From Hyphodiscus hymeniophilus (taxonomy: Eukaryota; Ascomycota; Leotiomycetes; Helotiales; Hyphodiscaceae), in assembly GCA_016508695.1 (NCBI GenBank), contig VNKQ01000012.1, positions 1,116,001 through 1,180,000 of the forward strand: 64,000 bases of DNA, given 5' to 3'. The notes under the pieces were generated by a model. That model made no database searches. It had not been told where the DNA came from and worked only from the letters and a program-made list of their open reading frames with translations. The position numbers were made by a program, and so were the translations under genes. Below are positions 1 to 11,345 of the stretch, piece after piece. Every line of letters starts with the position of its first letter. Position 1 is the stretch's first letter.

Positions 1-3000
1 CTACTCCGTGAGGCGCTGGCGTTTACCTCGAAGTTTAATGAAAGTTTGATGCACGGTTCGTCCAAATGACGATGCTTTGCTCCGCGTTTGTGGTGGTGGC
101 CTCAACTCTGGGAGATGACTTGTGCATTTTTCGTGGAGACGGTGGAGTGGAGTGCACTGCCTCAGGACCCCTTGCCCTGAAATGAAGCTATTCCAGCCTC
201 AAAACCCCACCACAAAGACCCACCGGGTATGCACAGCCATAAGCCTCTCGGCCATCACCGGACTTGGAAAGCCTACCAAGACGCTTCTTCCACCGCCACA
301 GATCTAACCTGTTGACCTCGACATGTCAGTTGTCATCCGAAAGGCTGCAGTAGTTCCCGCGCTGACATGGAGAGCACAACATTATCATTATCATCATCTC
401 GATTTGAGAGGCTCAGGATTATTGGTGGGAAGGCTGCAGCTCCCGCAGTTGTCCGCAGGCTGGAACCGGTGATGGGGACAGATGCCATTCGACTCTAGCC
501 TTTCAAGCAAGACATTCGCCCACACGCACGCAGGTACAAACAGTATCCAAGCCACATCCCTTTTGATTCCTCGCCAACTTAATGGATCCGCATGATAACA
601 ATTATTATGTCATAACACCACAGCACTCACGAGTCGTGAGTTCCTTGCTCCACGAGTACAATACGTACAATGACTCGGTGTCTTTAGAAACGCACGCCGG
701 CCTACAAGTCCTCCTACGAGTACGGCACAGAATCTGCCTCGCCAAATCCGCCATGACTCGACGAAGTGTCCAGAGTCCAGACTCCAGAGTTTTGACCCGT
801 AACCATCCTCTGACTTCCGATGACTCCCATCCCGCGGTTGTACTGTACAGCTATGGGGTATTATCGTCACGTTACGGATACCCCCTGAGCGAATGCCAGT
901 CTAGCTGAAAGTCCTGCTTTCACCCATCCTCTTTTGGACGAGTCAGCCTCGTCAGGCTCCCTATCAGTCTCAGCATTAGGAAGTTGGCCCTTGACATTGG
1001 AATGAATCCGTCCCGTATGTTTCATTTGCTTCTGTCTTTCTTGGTGATCCCTCAGATCACCTTTCTCTGCAACATTTCCAGCATTTCATCCAGAGAATTA
1101 CCTTAAGGTAAATTCGATGCTAGTCACGTGATTAGACTTTGCACTTTGCATTTGCCTCATGCACCAAAGAGGCACGGGAGAGGCAAAAGTAAGCTTCATG
1201 CATAGTGAATCTCAGAATAGTTATCTGAGCTGCTACGTGTAATCGACCTACTCGATTGCCCATGTTCGCTTTGTAATGAGTGTTCATATCACGTGATAGT
1301 GATCACAAGTGAGGCAGTGAGCTGCAGCTGTCTGCAGCCTACGTCCAATCGAGTACGGGAGTGTGTGATCGCTTGGCACGCGCTCCCTCGAAAAGGACTA
1401 TGCAGAAACATGCAGCATCTCGAACCGGCAAAAGTGACACCTCTCCACGCATAGCCACTCGTTCGGGAGGCATAGTATTGCCCACGTTTGCATTCGATGA
1501 CAAACAATGACACAAATTTCCCTATGCTCATCTACTTACTCGGACTCTCCACAAATCAGATGTTTGTATAATCCCCAAGTTCTCTGATCCGAGCTCGCGC
1601 TTTCCTAAACAGTCCCGTTTCTCAACGGATTGTACTAGCTGCTCGCTTCGTAAAGGGGCGAAAGTAAGGAGATTTCTCGAGTCTTCACTCCGCCCTTTGC
1701 AGCAAATGCATGTGCAGTAATCAACTTCTCCATGTGCCACAAACTTTGTCTCTCATGTACCGTCAGCTTCTGCCTAGAATTTCGCGAAGCGGTCCAGCAC
1801 TTGAGGTGACAAAGCTATTTGGATGTCGAAAGCCTGCAAACATATACCTTATACCCCCAAAAAGGCAATGTAATCGTACTATACATGAATAAGCGGTGCT
1901 GTACATTTTGTGCAGTTATACCTCCAGCTTATACCGAAATTCGTCGACATAGCGTCAGCAGTTTGATAATCCTCCTCCCATGTTGAGAGCGGAAAGCGAG
2001 TTCTCAAATCACATTGCGGGACAGAGTGAGGAGTCCATGCAATGTAACATGCACTTATATCCTCAAAAGAAAGTAGGCGATATTGAATTGTGTCCGTCAT
2101 CAGTTTAACATTCCACAGCCTGTAATACATGTCCGACGTCTACTGTCATGGAAACCCCAATTGCGGTGGCGAGAGAAGGCAAAATATGGCAAGGTTAATC
2201 CACATAACTCTTGTATGCAGGCAAGGTTGACGCTACTGTTTTAGTATAAGCTTTCATAAGTATTGCATTTGATGCTTGCCCACTGATAGCAACTATCATT
2301 AGTCTTTCATCAATTCCGGCGTCAATTCCGACTGGCCAAGAAAAGATTCTGGCTCTTTTGGCCTCTGGCATGACTGTTCGTTTTCAGTCAGTGACTCCAA
2401 CAAACCTTCACATGCATCTTTCTCCAATACCTGGCAATTAAGTCCTTAGTACACTGGGTAGTTCCAGAAAAGAAAGGCATTCCGAGGTTGAAGCTGCTTC
2501 GAAATGATTTCAACACACGCCCGCAATGTTCGCCATTGAGGCTTGGGCTATAGCTTGATGCCCAGTTTAATGTTGTTTTAGTCTCTCGTCATCGTAGACT
2601 TTATCTTCTGCCAGTTTGCGATTGTACTGAAAGGTGACGCGAGCTTGAACTCCTCGGAACTTTCCACTCTCCCGCTCTTCTCCCTTCTCCCAAGGGTTCG
2701 CCGTGGAGGCTGTCATCGTTCCGCTACCATCACCACCCAACGTCCCATTGTGTAGGGCACTCGTTGGAATTTCTGAAGGCCGAACAAACTGGCCCCCAAT
2801 GACACCGTTAATTGTCCAAAAGTTCATTTGTTCGGTTATAATTATCTCGTGCTACGACAGTGCTTTTGCCTCCTCGGGTTCACCACGAACTTTTGATGCT
2901 GTTATAGCTCTCATTGATCTTGCTTTGGTCGTGCGTATGCAAACGGGATAACAACGGGATGACTGAAGACTTAACCATTTGTAATGACTGAACGTCTCCC

Positions 3001-3961
3001 AATAATATTTCTATGCACAAGTTACCTATCGACACTCACGACTCTCCCCCACCCATACTTCCAACAAAAAGCCAGGTATATATAACCAAAGACACCAATG
3101 TCCTGCCACATACGACCACAGACCAAGGAGAATTGGGCATCCCGTCCGCTCTGCCATACACAAGCCTTAGATCGGCAGATTAGTAGTTGAGTGGGTGACC
3201 ATCAGCGAATACCTGCTGTTGTATGTTTTTAGATTTTTTGCCATTCCTTTCTGCCTTCGATCTTGCATTCCATCTTGTTCTTGCCGGGAGTCTGGGACAT
3301 ACATATTCGTATAGGAAATAGGTGTCCCGAGTAATCTCAAGCGTCGACGGGAGTCCCTCCCGATTTGTGTATACTTTCGCTGAAAGCCTTAAACAAAAGG
3401 GCATACCATGACTTAGTGACTGACGGCCTCAAATAATACGAGCTACACAGTTCCGTCTCGTTGGTCAAGGCCGATGGATACCTATAGTGCAGGGGCTGAG
3501 TCGCTGGTTGGAACACTCGATGTTAGGATTTGCCTTCCTGATGGATCTGCATCACTTCGATCATTACTCCCACGAAGGTATACGGGCCCCTGAGGAGAGG
3601 CCAACATCTGTGCAGAAGATATGAGATTGTTAGTTCATCTCGATCTATATTTTGAAAGTGTCACATAGGAGAAACTCGTGCAATATTCGATCGAGCAATA
3701 GCCGCCCTGTTTGACCAATGGTATTCTGGCATTGGGACTAATGATCGGCATCGTATTTTGCTCTTTGGTTGAATGTGCAATTGCAGGCAACTAAATCTTC
3801 TGGCAACCGCTCGGTACTCTCTAGGTTACGAAGCATCACGAAAACTGCTATATCAAGATGAACGGCAGGTCTTGTATTGCACAGCTTGCAATAACTATAG
3901 TCTGCAACATACTTGAGATGCGACGCTCATGCCTTGCCTCATGTAGCCGCTAAGCGCTCAT
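1..3961. other. Long gene-free left flank
   Basis: I see no supportable gene in this 3.9 kb. The open frames are short, lack recognisable motifs and do not join through plausible introns. It holds several perfect palindromes: an 8-base inverted pair around one base at 625-641, TTACCTTAAGGTAA at 1098-1111, and two TCACGTGA sites at 1124-1131 and 1289-1296, the form bound by Cbf1/Pho4-type bHLH factors. A TATA-like run lies near 3075. It may be distal promoter or UTR of a gene beyond the left edge, or the 3' flank of SRP72. Confidence 0.5.
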
Positions 3962-5976
3962 TTACTTCTTCCCTTTCTTCTTCTTATTCGCTTTCCCACC
4001 ACTGGCCTTCTGCACAGGCACACTTCCCGCCCCGCCAGCCAGTTCTAGACTTTCCTCTTCCTTTACCACACCACCTTGCGTCATCTCCATAGCCTTCTTC
4101 TTCCCCTTCTTGCCCTTGGGTCGATATGTGCTCCTATCGCGCAGCGGCAACCACCGTTCCGGATCCATCTTTTTGCCCTCTTCAAACTCCTTCGGCATCT
4201 TGCTGTTAGGAATCTTGCGTTTCTTCGGAGCTTGCTCTCTCTTATCCGCTTCTGCGTCGGCTGCTCTTTTCTTGCTTGCTGTGACGGCAGCAGGGACGGG
4301 TAAAGATGGAATACCCGCCTCCTCAAGTGCTGCGGCGTCGATTCCAGATACTAGGCGGGAGACAGGAGTCAATTTCTCCAGGTCGGAAGAAACTTTGGAG
4401 AAGTCGGTCGTGGCGTAAGACGCTACATATCCAGCAATTGCGGTACGGTCATTTGAATCATGGGATCGCAGTGAAGAGAATATCTCACCAGCAGCTTCTA
4501 AATCCCCTGGCTTGGTAGAATCTAGAAGTGAAACTCCTGCTGCTCGGAGGAGCGTGTTCGATGACGGTTTCGATTTCCGACGCCAGTAAGAAGCTGCTTT
4601 CCCGAGCTCCGTTTTTATAGGTGCTTTACGCCCGGAGACTCGGTATAGAGATACGAGCAACGCTATCAAGCCAGGGGCGAATCGCACGTCAAGCATAGTT
4701 TCGGTGTTGGCTTCTTCAAGCTTCTTGAAGAAGGTTTCCAGAAGGGTGATGGCAGGTCCAGGATTATTGGTAAGTATGTAGAGTTGGATTATGGTGAGAA
4801 TGAGACCGACGTCGTTAGGGCGCTTCTCGAGCAATGGCAGAATCTGCTTGAGGCTTGCCCTTCCAGTCTTACCATGGGCATGAGCGGCTGCATTTATAAC
4901 GGACAGCGCATTAACGAATGGAGAGATTGTTGGAGCGGGCGCTTTCGCGATGATTGACGATGTTGAATAAGCTACACCGGAGAACTTTTGTGACTGTAGG
5001 TCAATAACATATCGATTCCGTCGTAATATGCTGGCTTGATGTTCGAAATGCTTTTCAGTTTGTGTCAAGGTTGGTACTGAATCGAAAATTCGTTGAGTTA
5101 TGAACGGATTGTCGTTCTTCGTCGAGGCAGCTAGAGCATTGTTTTGTGCAATTACTCTGGTCGGTGGCTCCGGCACGCTATCTGTGTCAGGCATTATACT
5201 TTAATAAGAGATTGCAGCACATACTCAGCAATAGTGATCATCTTCTCCAGCGCCTCGGCCTCTGCCAATTTCCCTAATTTCGTGAAAACGAAAGCTTGCT
5301 GGACCATAATCGGTAGCACCTCAGCCTTCTTTTCCTCGTCCGTCAACTCATCAAGGGCCTCGCACAGATCTCTTGCCATCTTTAGTAGCACACTTCCAGC
5401 AGCCAAATCTCCTCTTGCAATACAGCCACAAGCAGCATTGTAGGTGGTCTCGAAAGCTTCCATGTCGTCCTTCCCAGGCTTCTTCCTGCTCAGCGCAACC
5501 TTGTCTCCGGTTCCCTGCCATTCCAATTGCGCATCCGTTGCCAAAGTGTTGATTCTCAAATCATTCTCTTCCCCCTCGATCGGTGCAGCTTGTGCAGTAA
5601 GTTCCTCATAAACCTTGGCCGCATCCTCGAATTTCTCGGCACGATATGCCACCTGTGCCGCAACATGCTGCAGACCTCTCTCGTCAGATCCCCGAGCTAA
5701 CCTTTCGGCTTCTGCAAGTTGACCAGTTTTATATAATGCGTATGCTTTTTCGAGCATGCAACGGTCCGCAAGCTTGTCCCCACCATCGTCCAGTGCGCGC
5801 AGGGCATCGTCGAAGCGATCGAGTTTGAGGAGAGCTACGACGCGGGTGTGTAGACCGTCTGGATTATTCTTCGAGGTTTTGAGGACGGCATTAGCGGCTT
5901 TCAGGACTTCCTCGTGGTCCTCGATCGTGGCACCTCTGAGGAGGGAAGTGAGAGTTGACGTAGCATTAGCAGCCAT
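3962..5976 (-). CDS. Signal recognition particle subunit SRP72
   Basis: Protein subunit of the cytosolic SRP, which with SRP68 binds the 7SL RNA and helps target nascent secretory proteins to the ER. Two exons, 5225-5976 and 3962-5177, flank a 47-base intron (5178-5224) with a CTGAC branch; joined length is 655 residues, normal for the family. The N-terminal two thirds is made of TPR-like helical pairs (for example KTGQLAEAERLARGS near residue 75). The C-terminus carries the SRP72 RNA-binding signature, MDPERWLPLRDRSTYRPKGK, followed by a lysine-rich tail ending KANKKKKGKK. Start at MAANATSTL is the first ATG of the open frame. It is transcribed away from the short APSES gene, on the same strand. 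Confidence 0.93.
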
Positions 5977-6357
5977 TTTAAGGGCTCGAGGGAGGGAACG
6001 TCTATGCGCAGGGTCTTCCTGTATTTGGCATTATCAAGGATGATATTCAGTATCTTGTCCTTGAGCTGTTCGGTGGAGTCTCGAGTCGTGAGATGGGTTA
6101 AAGAAGGGTCATGTGCTTGAAGTGGGGTTATTCAGTGCGGGCAAAACAATTTAGATTGGGATGAAGCGAAGCCAACGTCGTGGGGCAGTTTTCTTGGCCA
6201 ATCATGTTGGCGGCCTTCCATAGTCTTCCTCTTCCGCTGTACTCATTAGAAGGTTGGATTATATATGGTCAATATCCAACTCTGTAGCAAAGATGCAAGC
6301 ACTGATCACCGTCTGTACGCCAGTTCCAATAGGAATCTCTGTTCCTCTTTTATGAAG

Positions 6358-6572
6358 CACCAGGGGGTGCAGTAATTCGTGAAACAGCTGAAAACTTTCC
6401 CGACCTGTATCTACACCAACACGCAGAGATATTCTCCCAAACTCTGGCTCACAAATAAAGCTATATAGGGCGCACAAGACTGCCTCCTTAGAATTTTGAA
6501 TTTTGCGTTGTGTCTTGAATCAATCGAAATTTGGGATTTTGGCTGTTTCGCGAATTACTGCACCCCCTGGTG
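6358..6572. repeat. Imperfect inverted repeat, 31-base arms (fold-back)
   Basis: Arms at 6358-6388 and 6542-6572 are reverse complements with one mismatch in 31 bases and are separated by 153 bases. Each arm starts with CACCAGGGGGTG on its own strand, itself a small imperfect palindrome. No transposase frame lies inside. A small fold-back element or MITE remnant, or a structured 3' region of the APSES gene ending at 6848, would both fit. The rest of 5977-6847 shows no gene. Confidence 0.6.
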
Positions 6573-6847
6573 AAGTACCTAATCCCTCCCATTTTTAAGT
6601 TGAGTGTGTTGCAATAAGAGAGCAAAAGTCCCAAATCAGTTCTTAAGCAGGAAATCCGATAGGTTCTTCCACTACTGTTTCCATCGCATTCTCTACGCGA
6701 TTCATCAATGTCCCAGCTTATTCTTGGTATCGTCAAATCATTCCATGTCAGCAACTCCGTGCAAGCAAAACCATCCTCCATTAACGTTTCCAGTGATTCA
6801 ACCTCTGGAGTCCCAATTATGGGATGATTTCCATCAGCCATCCCGTA

Positions 6848-7788
6848 TCACAATCTGGATCCCCTATCATCTTCTTCCTCAGCCCTCACGCCTTGCTCAT
6901 GCAGAAGTGGCTGCTGAGGATATTGTGACTGCATAGGCAGTGTACGTGCAACATTCGTTGGGTGGTACAGAAGCGAGCCAATGTTGTGAAAGAAAAGCGG
7001 ATATAGCTTCTCTGTGATCTTTTCTTGATTCGCAAGTGCCAATGCTCGTTCGTATGGAATCCTGTATGTGAGATTAGCCGTCATGAAACGGTTTCGAGAG
7101 CGTGGAGTAAGGAGGGACAAGTGGGAAGAATGACGCCCTCGGGTTATGGATAGACATACCAAACGCCTTTCAAATGCATAGGTCCAATCTTTACAACCTG
7201 CTTCTGCTTCTCTGCCTTCAGTATACCATCACGTCTGCCTCGCGTCATACCGACCACATTCAATAGTTTTGTTCCGTTTATCATGTGGTTATCCTCTCTT
7301 CTTGCAACACAGATACCATTGACATCAACCTGGAAACACAAACTTCCTTCCTCTTCACTCAAACTCGTAGTCAACCTCGGCCTCATTCCCGGTGGCTGGA
7401 TCTGTCCCGTAGTATCCGGGTTTCGCGGTCCATCTCCACTATTGACATACCCGTCCGCAGACATAAAGGTCGACATGGAAGGTAAGGGCTGATATTGCGG
7501 TTGTGGGGAAGAGTGCTGGTACTCGGGATGGGTTTGATACTGTTGAGGGGCGCCGTACGGAGAATGGGGCGGTGGAGGGCCATATGGAGATTCTCTACCG
7601 TATGGCGAATATCTGTTTGGGCTTTGAAGGGGTGAGGTTGGGTATGGTTCGAGAGCGCGCGGGGTCGCGTTTGTATGCGAGCTATGGGCGTAGGGATCGG
7701 ACATTGGTGGGATGGAGTGATGTTCGGGAGGAGAGGGTGGGAGGTAATGGGCGCTATAACCATAGCCTTGAACCTCTTCTTGTGCCAT
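6848..7788 (-). CDS. Short APSES-domain transcription factor (StuA-like)
   Basis: APSES proteins are bHLH-like DNA-binding regulators of fungal development and morphogenesis. Exons 7160-7788 and 6848-7061 surround a 98-base intron (7062-7159); the joint restores the tryptophan of the conserved KGVW-IPYERALALANQEKI segment. The product is 280 residues: a proline/glutamine/tyrosine-rich N-terminus (1-130), then the complete APSES core from about 137 to 250, with SLCFQVDVNGICVARREDN, MINGTKLLNVVGMTRGRRDG and LYPLFFHNIGSLLYHPTN. Classical StuA/Asm-1 proteins are about 600 residues with a long C-terminal region and nuclear signal; here the frame stops 30 residues after the domain. So it is either a short paralogue or a truncated StuA. 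No basic C-terminal nuclear signal is visible. Confidence 0.85.
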
Positions 7789-9472
7789 CTTGAAATGCGG
7801 TCAGTAAACGTAGCTGTAGATCTAACGGAAGGCGGGGTTATTTATTTACCTTGGACTCTCGGCGGATCGAGGTGGCTTGGATTCCTATCGCGAGGACGGG
7901 GAGAGATCAGGAGTCAATGGAGAGAGATCTCTGTACTGAGAATACTCTAGGGAACACAAACACGAAGAAAGGAAAGGAGGTGAGATGTGCGAGGAACACA
8001 GCCTTGTGTACTCTGGTACTGTGGAAGCAAGCGCCTCTAAGTTCCGGGGTGCTTAACCGAGAGCCAGTGTGATCTCTGCAGCCATTCACACCTCTGCCAG
8101 GAAGTAGTGGACACCGCCCACTGCGCAACCTCCTATGGTCCAACAACATTTCAAAGCGTCCATATGCTTCCCCTGCATGGCTGAGGGGACTCAATAGCCC
8201 ACTTGCCGCCTGCCGGGCGCTTGAGATCACGGTGAGACTTGCTCTGGCGTTACACGAAACTCTTCATGTCAAACGGACCCGCAAGGCTGCTTGGATTGCC
8301 TAGCCTGCTTGTGATGTGACTGAACTCCAACCCAGGCCGCAAAAACAGGCCGCAACTCACTTGAGAATTTGTACAGCGGCTGTTGTTGGAAAGGTAGGGA
8401 AGAAAGAGGAGAAAGCATCAGAGGGACGAAGTGCTACCTATCTATGATGCTAAGCACATCGCCCTTGCTTTGGTGGATCCTGCAGCATTGCCTTAATTAG
8501 TGCATCATTCCGCCTGGGGGAACGGACAGCTTCCTCCACAATCTGATTACCAATAGAGCATTGGGAGCGATACAAACTGTTTTATGTTATTACTTCCGCC
8601 TTTCGAATAGCTAGTATTTGGCAGTAACGATTCCTGAAAAAAGTCATCGTTGAAACCAATCACTAAGGCTGAATACATTATCAAAACTCGAGATCAATTA
8701 TTCAGATATGATGCGAATTGGCATTTTATTTGTATTTAGATATGATGCGAGTTGGCATTCTATTTGTATTTAGATCAATCGACACATAGCAGAGTATGTA
8801 AGATGCCAAAAGTCCCTACGAGACTACATTAACAAAGCCTATCTCTCATCCTATCTATTGTCCACAATAATGATGCGGGAATCGACAATGTTGGAGTCGT
8901 GGCTGATTCGGTTATTCGTGCAATAAGACGAGCATAAGTGTGCTTTCCCGCCTGCATGATCAGTTGTTATCCAGCTGAATGACTACTTACTACCTATATT
9001 TCCATCGCATGAGCCCTCCCGGTCGCCAGCTTTAATATGAGGTGATGAAACGTCCAAAACAGACTCAGTCCCACGTCTGAAATGGGTCAATGGTGGTGGA
9101 AAATCGTAGGTCCAAAGAAAATCATATGGGAACAATCCCACGCATTTGTATGAGGCCGGAATTCCTCGAATCTTGACCTTGCCTCCTGGCGGCCAACACT
9201 TTCAAAGGTACCTACCTATGTTTGACTCGAATCTTCCGACTAAACTCAGCTTCAAAGCCTGTCATCCGCGAAACGGCTACTATTGAAGTCTTCAACATCG
9301 CCCCAGCAGCAGTGGCCACTATGCTGAACCAAAAGGATGGAAATTTTGTCTTCATAGGAACAATGCATTGGTCTGAAATACACACTCAAGAGGAAGAACA
9401 ATTTTGAAAATTTGGATAGGCGCAGCCAATGATAATACCGATCTACCACAAATGCTCACGAAATTCCTCCAA
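7789..9472. other. 1.7 kb without a gene, upstream of the APSES factor
   Basis: Probably the promoter and long 5' leader of the APSES gene plus the 3' flank of the augmin gene. The longest open frame (7907-8230, minus) has no recognisable motif. A 34-base direct duplication sits at 8704-8771. Confidence 0.45.
8704..8771 (+). repeat. Two-copy 34-base tandem duplication
   Basis: Units 8704-8737 and 8738-8771 differ at two positions only. Each starts AGATATGATGCGA and ends TTTGTATTT. It is non-coding and looks like a recent local duplication. Confidence 0.85.
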
Positions 9473-11151
9473 TTATCTCGACCACCGTTCAACAAAATCA
9501 TCTCGGTGGACATTCCTCGCCTGAAGTTTGTGCAAATTAACAGCCTCCAGTTTGTTTTGCATATCCGCAATATCCTGCTCAAAACCAGTCACGGAGGACT
9601 CGACCTCTATATCCAGAAATCGAATTTTGTTGTACTGTGTATCGCTTAAAAGCGAGTCTCGAAGAAGTTGTAAGGTGGCATGAGCATCCAGCAAATGCAA
9701 CGATATTAAATACTCAGTTGTTGACTGCAAACTGTTTGTATGACCTTCGAGCTTGCTTAATCGATCTGACAAAGCGGACTCCAGCAATCCACTACACGCA
9801 CTTTCCGTGCTCGCCTCAGGTGGTATAGATATGCCCAGATTGCGGAAGAGTTGCCGTTCCGGGTCGATGTCTTCTTCAAGTTGGCCTGACGAGCGCCGTC
9901 TTGTATTCCTAGTCCGGATAGGAGATTGAGTGGCGGATAATTTCCGTCGCCGCTGGCTATTTGGTCTGATTGGGCTGGTAGTTTTGTTTGGAGATGAATG
10001 TTCCGGACTCTCAAGTTCTTGCTTTGCTTCAGCTAGCACATACTGGAGAGCCATTTTGTGGGATCGAAACTCCTCGGCCCGCTCTAGAAACACGTTGATA
10101 CGGCTCCCAAGAGACATGAGACAGTCGCTGATCTGTGCGATATTAGTACAGAATGGCACAGCTACAGCTTCACACCTACGTATTTTACTGCTTTCACCGA
10201 TCGTTCCTGTCCCTGGCCTGCTCTTGTCGCAATTTCACGCAGAGCGGGCTCAAGAAACTGCTGCTCAGCGGACATTTGAGCAACCGGCAGAATCTCTGAA
10301 TATAATGACTCTAGCTCATCTTGCAAATCACCAAGCTCCTGACCATCCTCCCCATGATCATTCGTAGAATTATCCAGTACTTCGAGATAGATACGATCGA
10401 GCCTTGTCCGGATTCCTTCTACCGTATGCTTGATTAATCTAGCACAAAGATCTCTGACACGTGCAATCGTCTCTTCATCTCCCGAGTGAACAGGATCCAG
10501 GTCACTGGCCAGCTTCTGCAAACTGGACAACAGCTTATCATCAGACCTCAAAATACTATCGACAGTCTGCTTCACGTCGATTGCCGATACCCTAGATTGC
10601 TGTTCAAGATCCAAAGTTTGATATCTTAGACTTTGGGAGAGCTCTTCCACCGCCGAAATAATGTGGCCCTTCTCGACATCCAATTTCCGTTGTTGGGACT
10701 TGTTCGTTTGAGAACGTGCCTCTCCAGCCCGTGTATTGCTCTTTACCAATGCACTCATCGCATTCTGCTGCAGTTTCAGCACCTCGACCTGTTTCTCGAT
10801 CGCTGCCGTAGACCGCTTGAGTTCTTCAATAGCATCCTGGATATTGTGGTCCTCGATAGCGCGTACTGTAGCCAAATCTCGGGTGGTGGCTAGAGTACTG
10901 GCCTCGTCCGATTTCGAGATAGAAGCATAACTATAAGAGTCAGTCATGAGCCTTCCACTGATCTGGAAGGCTTACAGTGCAACCTCTTCTCTCGTTAGCA
11001 ATGTCTCGGGCCCAAGATATTCTTCCATCCAGGCTTGAATAGCGGTCTCATTCTCTGGGTCTTCGAAGGCTGATTTTATGGCGTCTCGATCATATGAAAC
11101 ATCATGATTGCGCAGGATCTCCAAAAGAGCATTGAGAGAAGGATTGGACAT
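9473..11151 (-). CDS. Augmin complex subunit, HAUS3-like coiled-coil protein
   Basis: Three exons (10976-11151, 10180-10930, 9473-10132) with introns of 45 and 47 bases (10931-10975, 10133-10179); all junctions keep frame and give 528 residues. The N-terminus, with AWMEEYLGPETLLTREEVAL and a following helix, resembles the HAUS3 N-terminal domain, where a tryptophan-centred motif is followed by a leucine/serine-rich 'LLSDEEL'-type segment. The remainder is mostly predicted coiled coil (about residues 80-230 and 280-510) with a basic, proline-containing linker around 330-370, and ends FVERWSR. Augmin recruits gamma-tubulin to spindle microtubules for branching nucleation. The start codon is 194 bases from that of the divergent LrgB-like gene. 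Assignment rests on the N-terminal pattern and length; another coiled-coil spindle or kinetochore subunit is possible. Confidence 0.65.
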
Positions 11152-11345
11152 GATTTCGCGGGAAAGGCTGAATATGTGCCTTGTTTGTTTTGGTGTTGAG
11201 ATTCGCGTAAAGGAAACACCGCGGACTCAAACAGCCTGCTCGGCCCGGACATCGGCTAGGAGCCTAGGAATCCACTTCGAGTTGACTTATTGAATCAGAC
11301 TCTTCTTCTTACAAGATTCGGACATGTTTTTGATATATGAATGGA
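11152..11345. promoter_or_regulatory. Short divergent promoter, augmin / LrgB-like
   Basis: Only 194 bases separate the two start codons, so both promoters and both 5' leaders must fit here or overlap the first exons. No clear TATA box is seen. Confidence 0.6.

Noticed and set aside
2567..2827. An 86-residue minus-strand frame with glycine-rich sequence
   Set aside because: No family recognised, no clean start or splice partners, and no support either side; too weak to call.
6259..6477. A 72-residue minus-strand frame containing HELLH, which looks like a zinc-protease HExxH motif
   Set aside because: The motif is coded by one arm of the inverted repeat; the other arm gives RELLH on the opposite strand, and no other protease feature surrounds it.
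7907..8230. A 107-residue minus-strand frame upstream of the APSES gene
   Set aside because: Composition is unlike a protein and it overlaps the likely long 5' leader.
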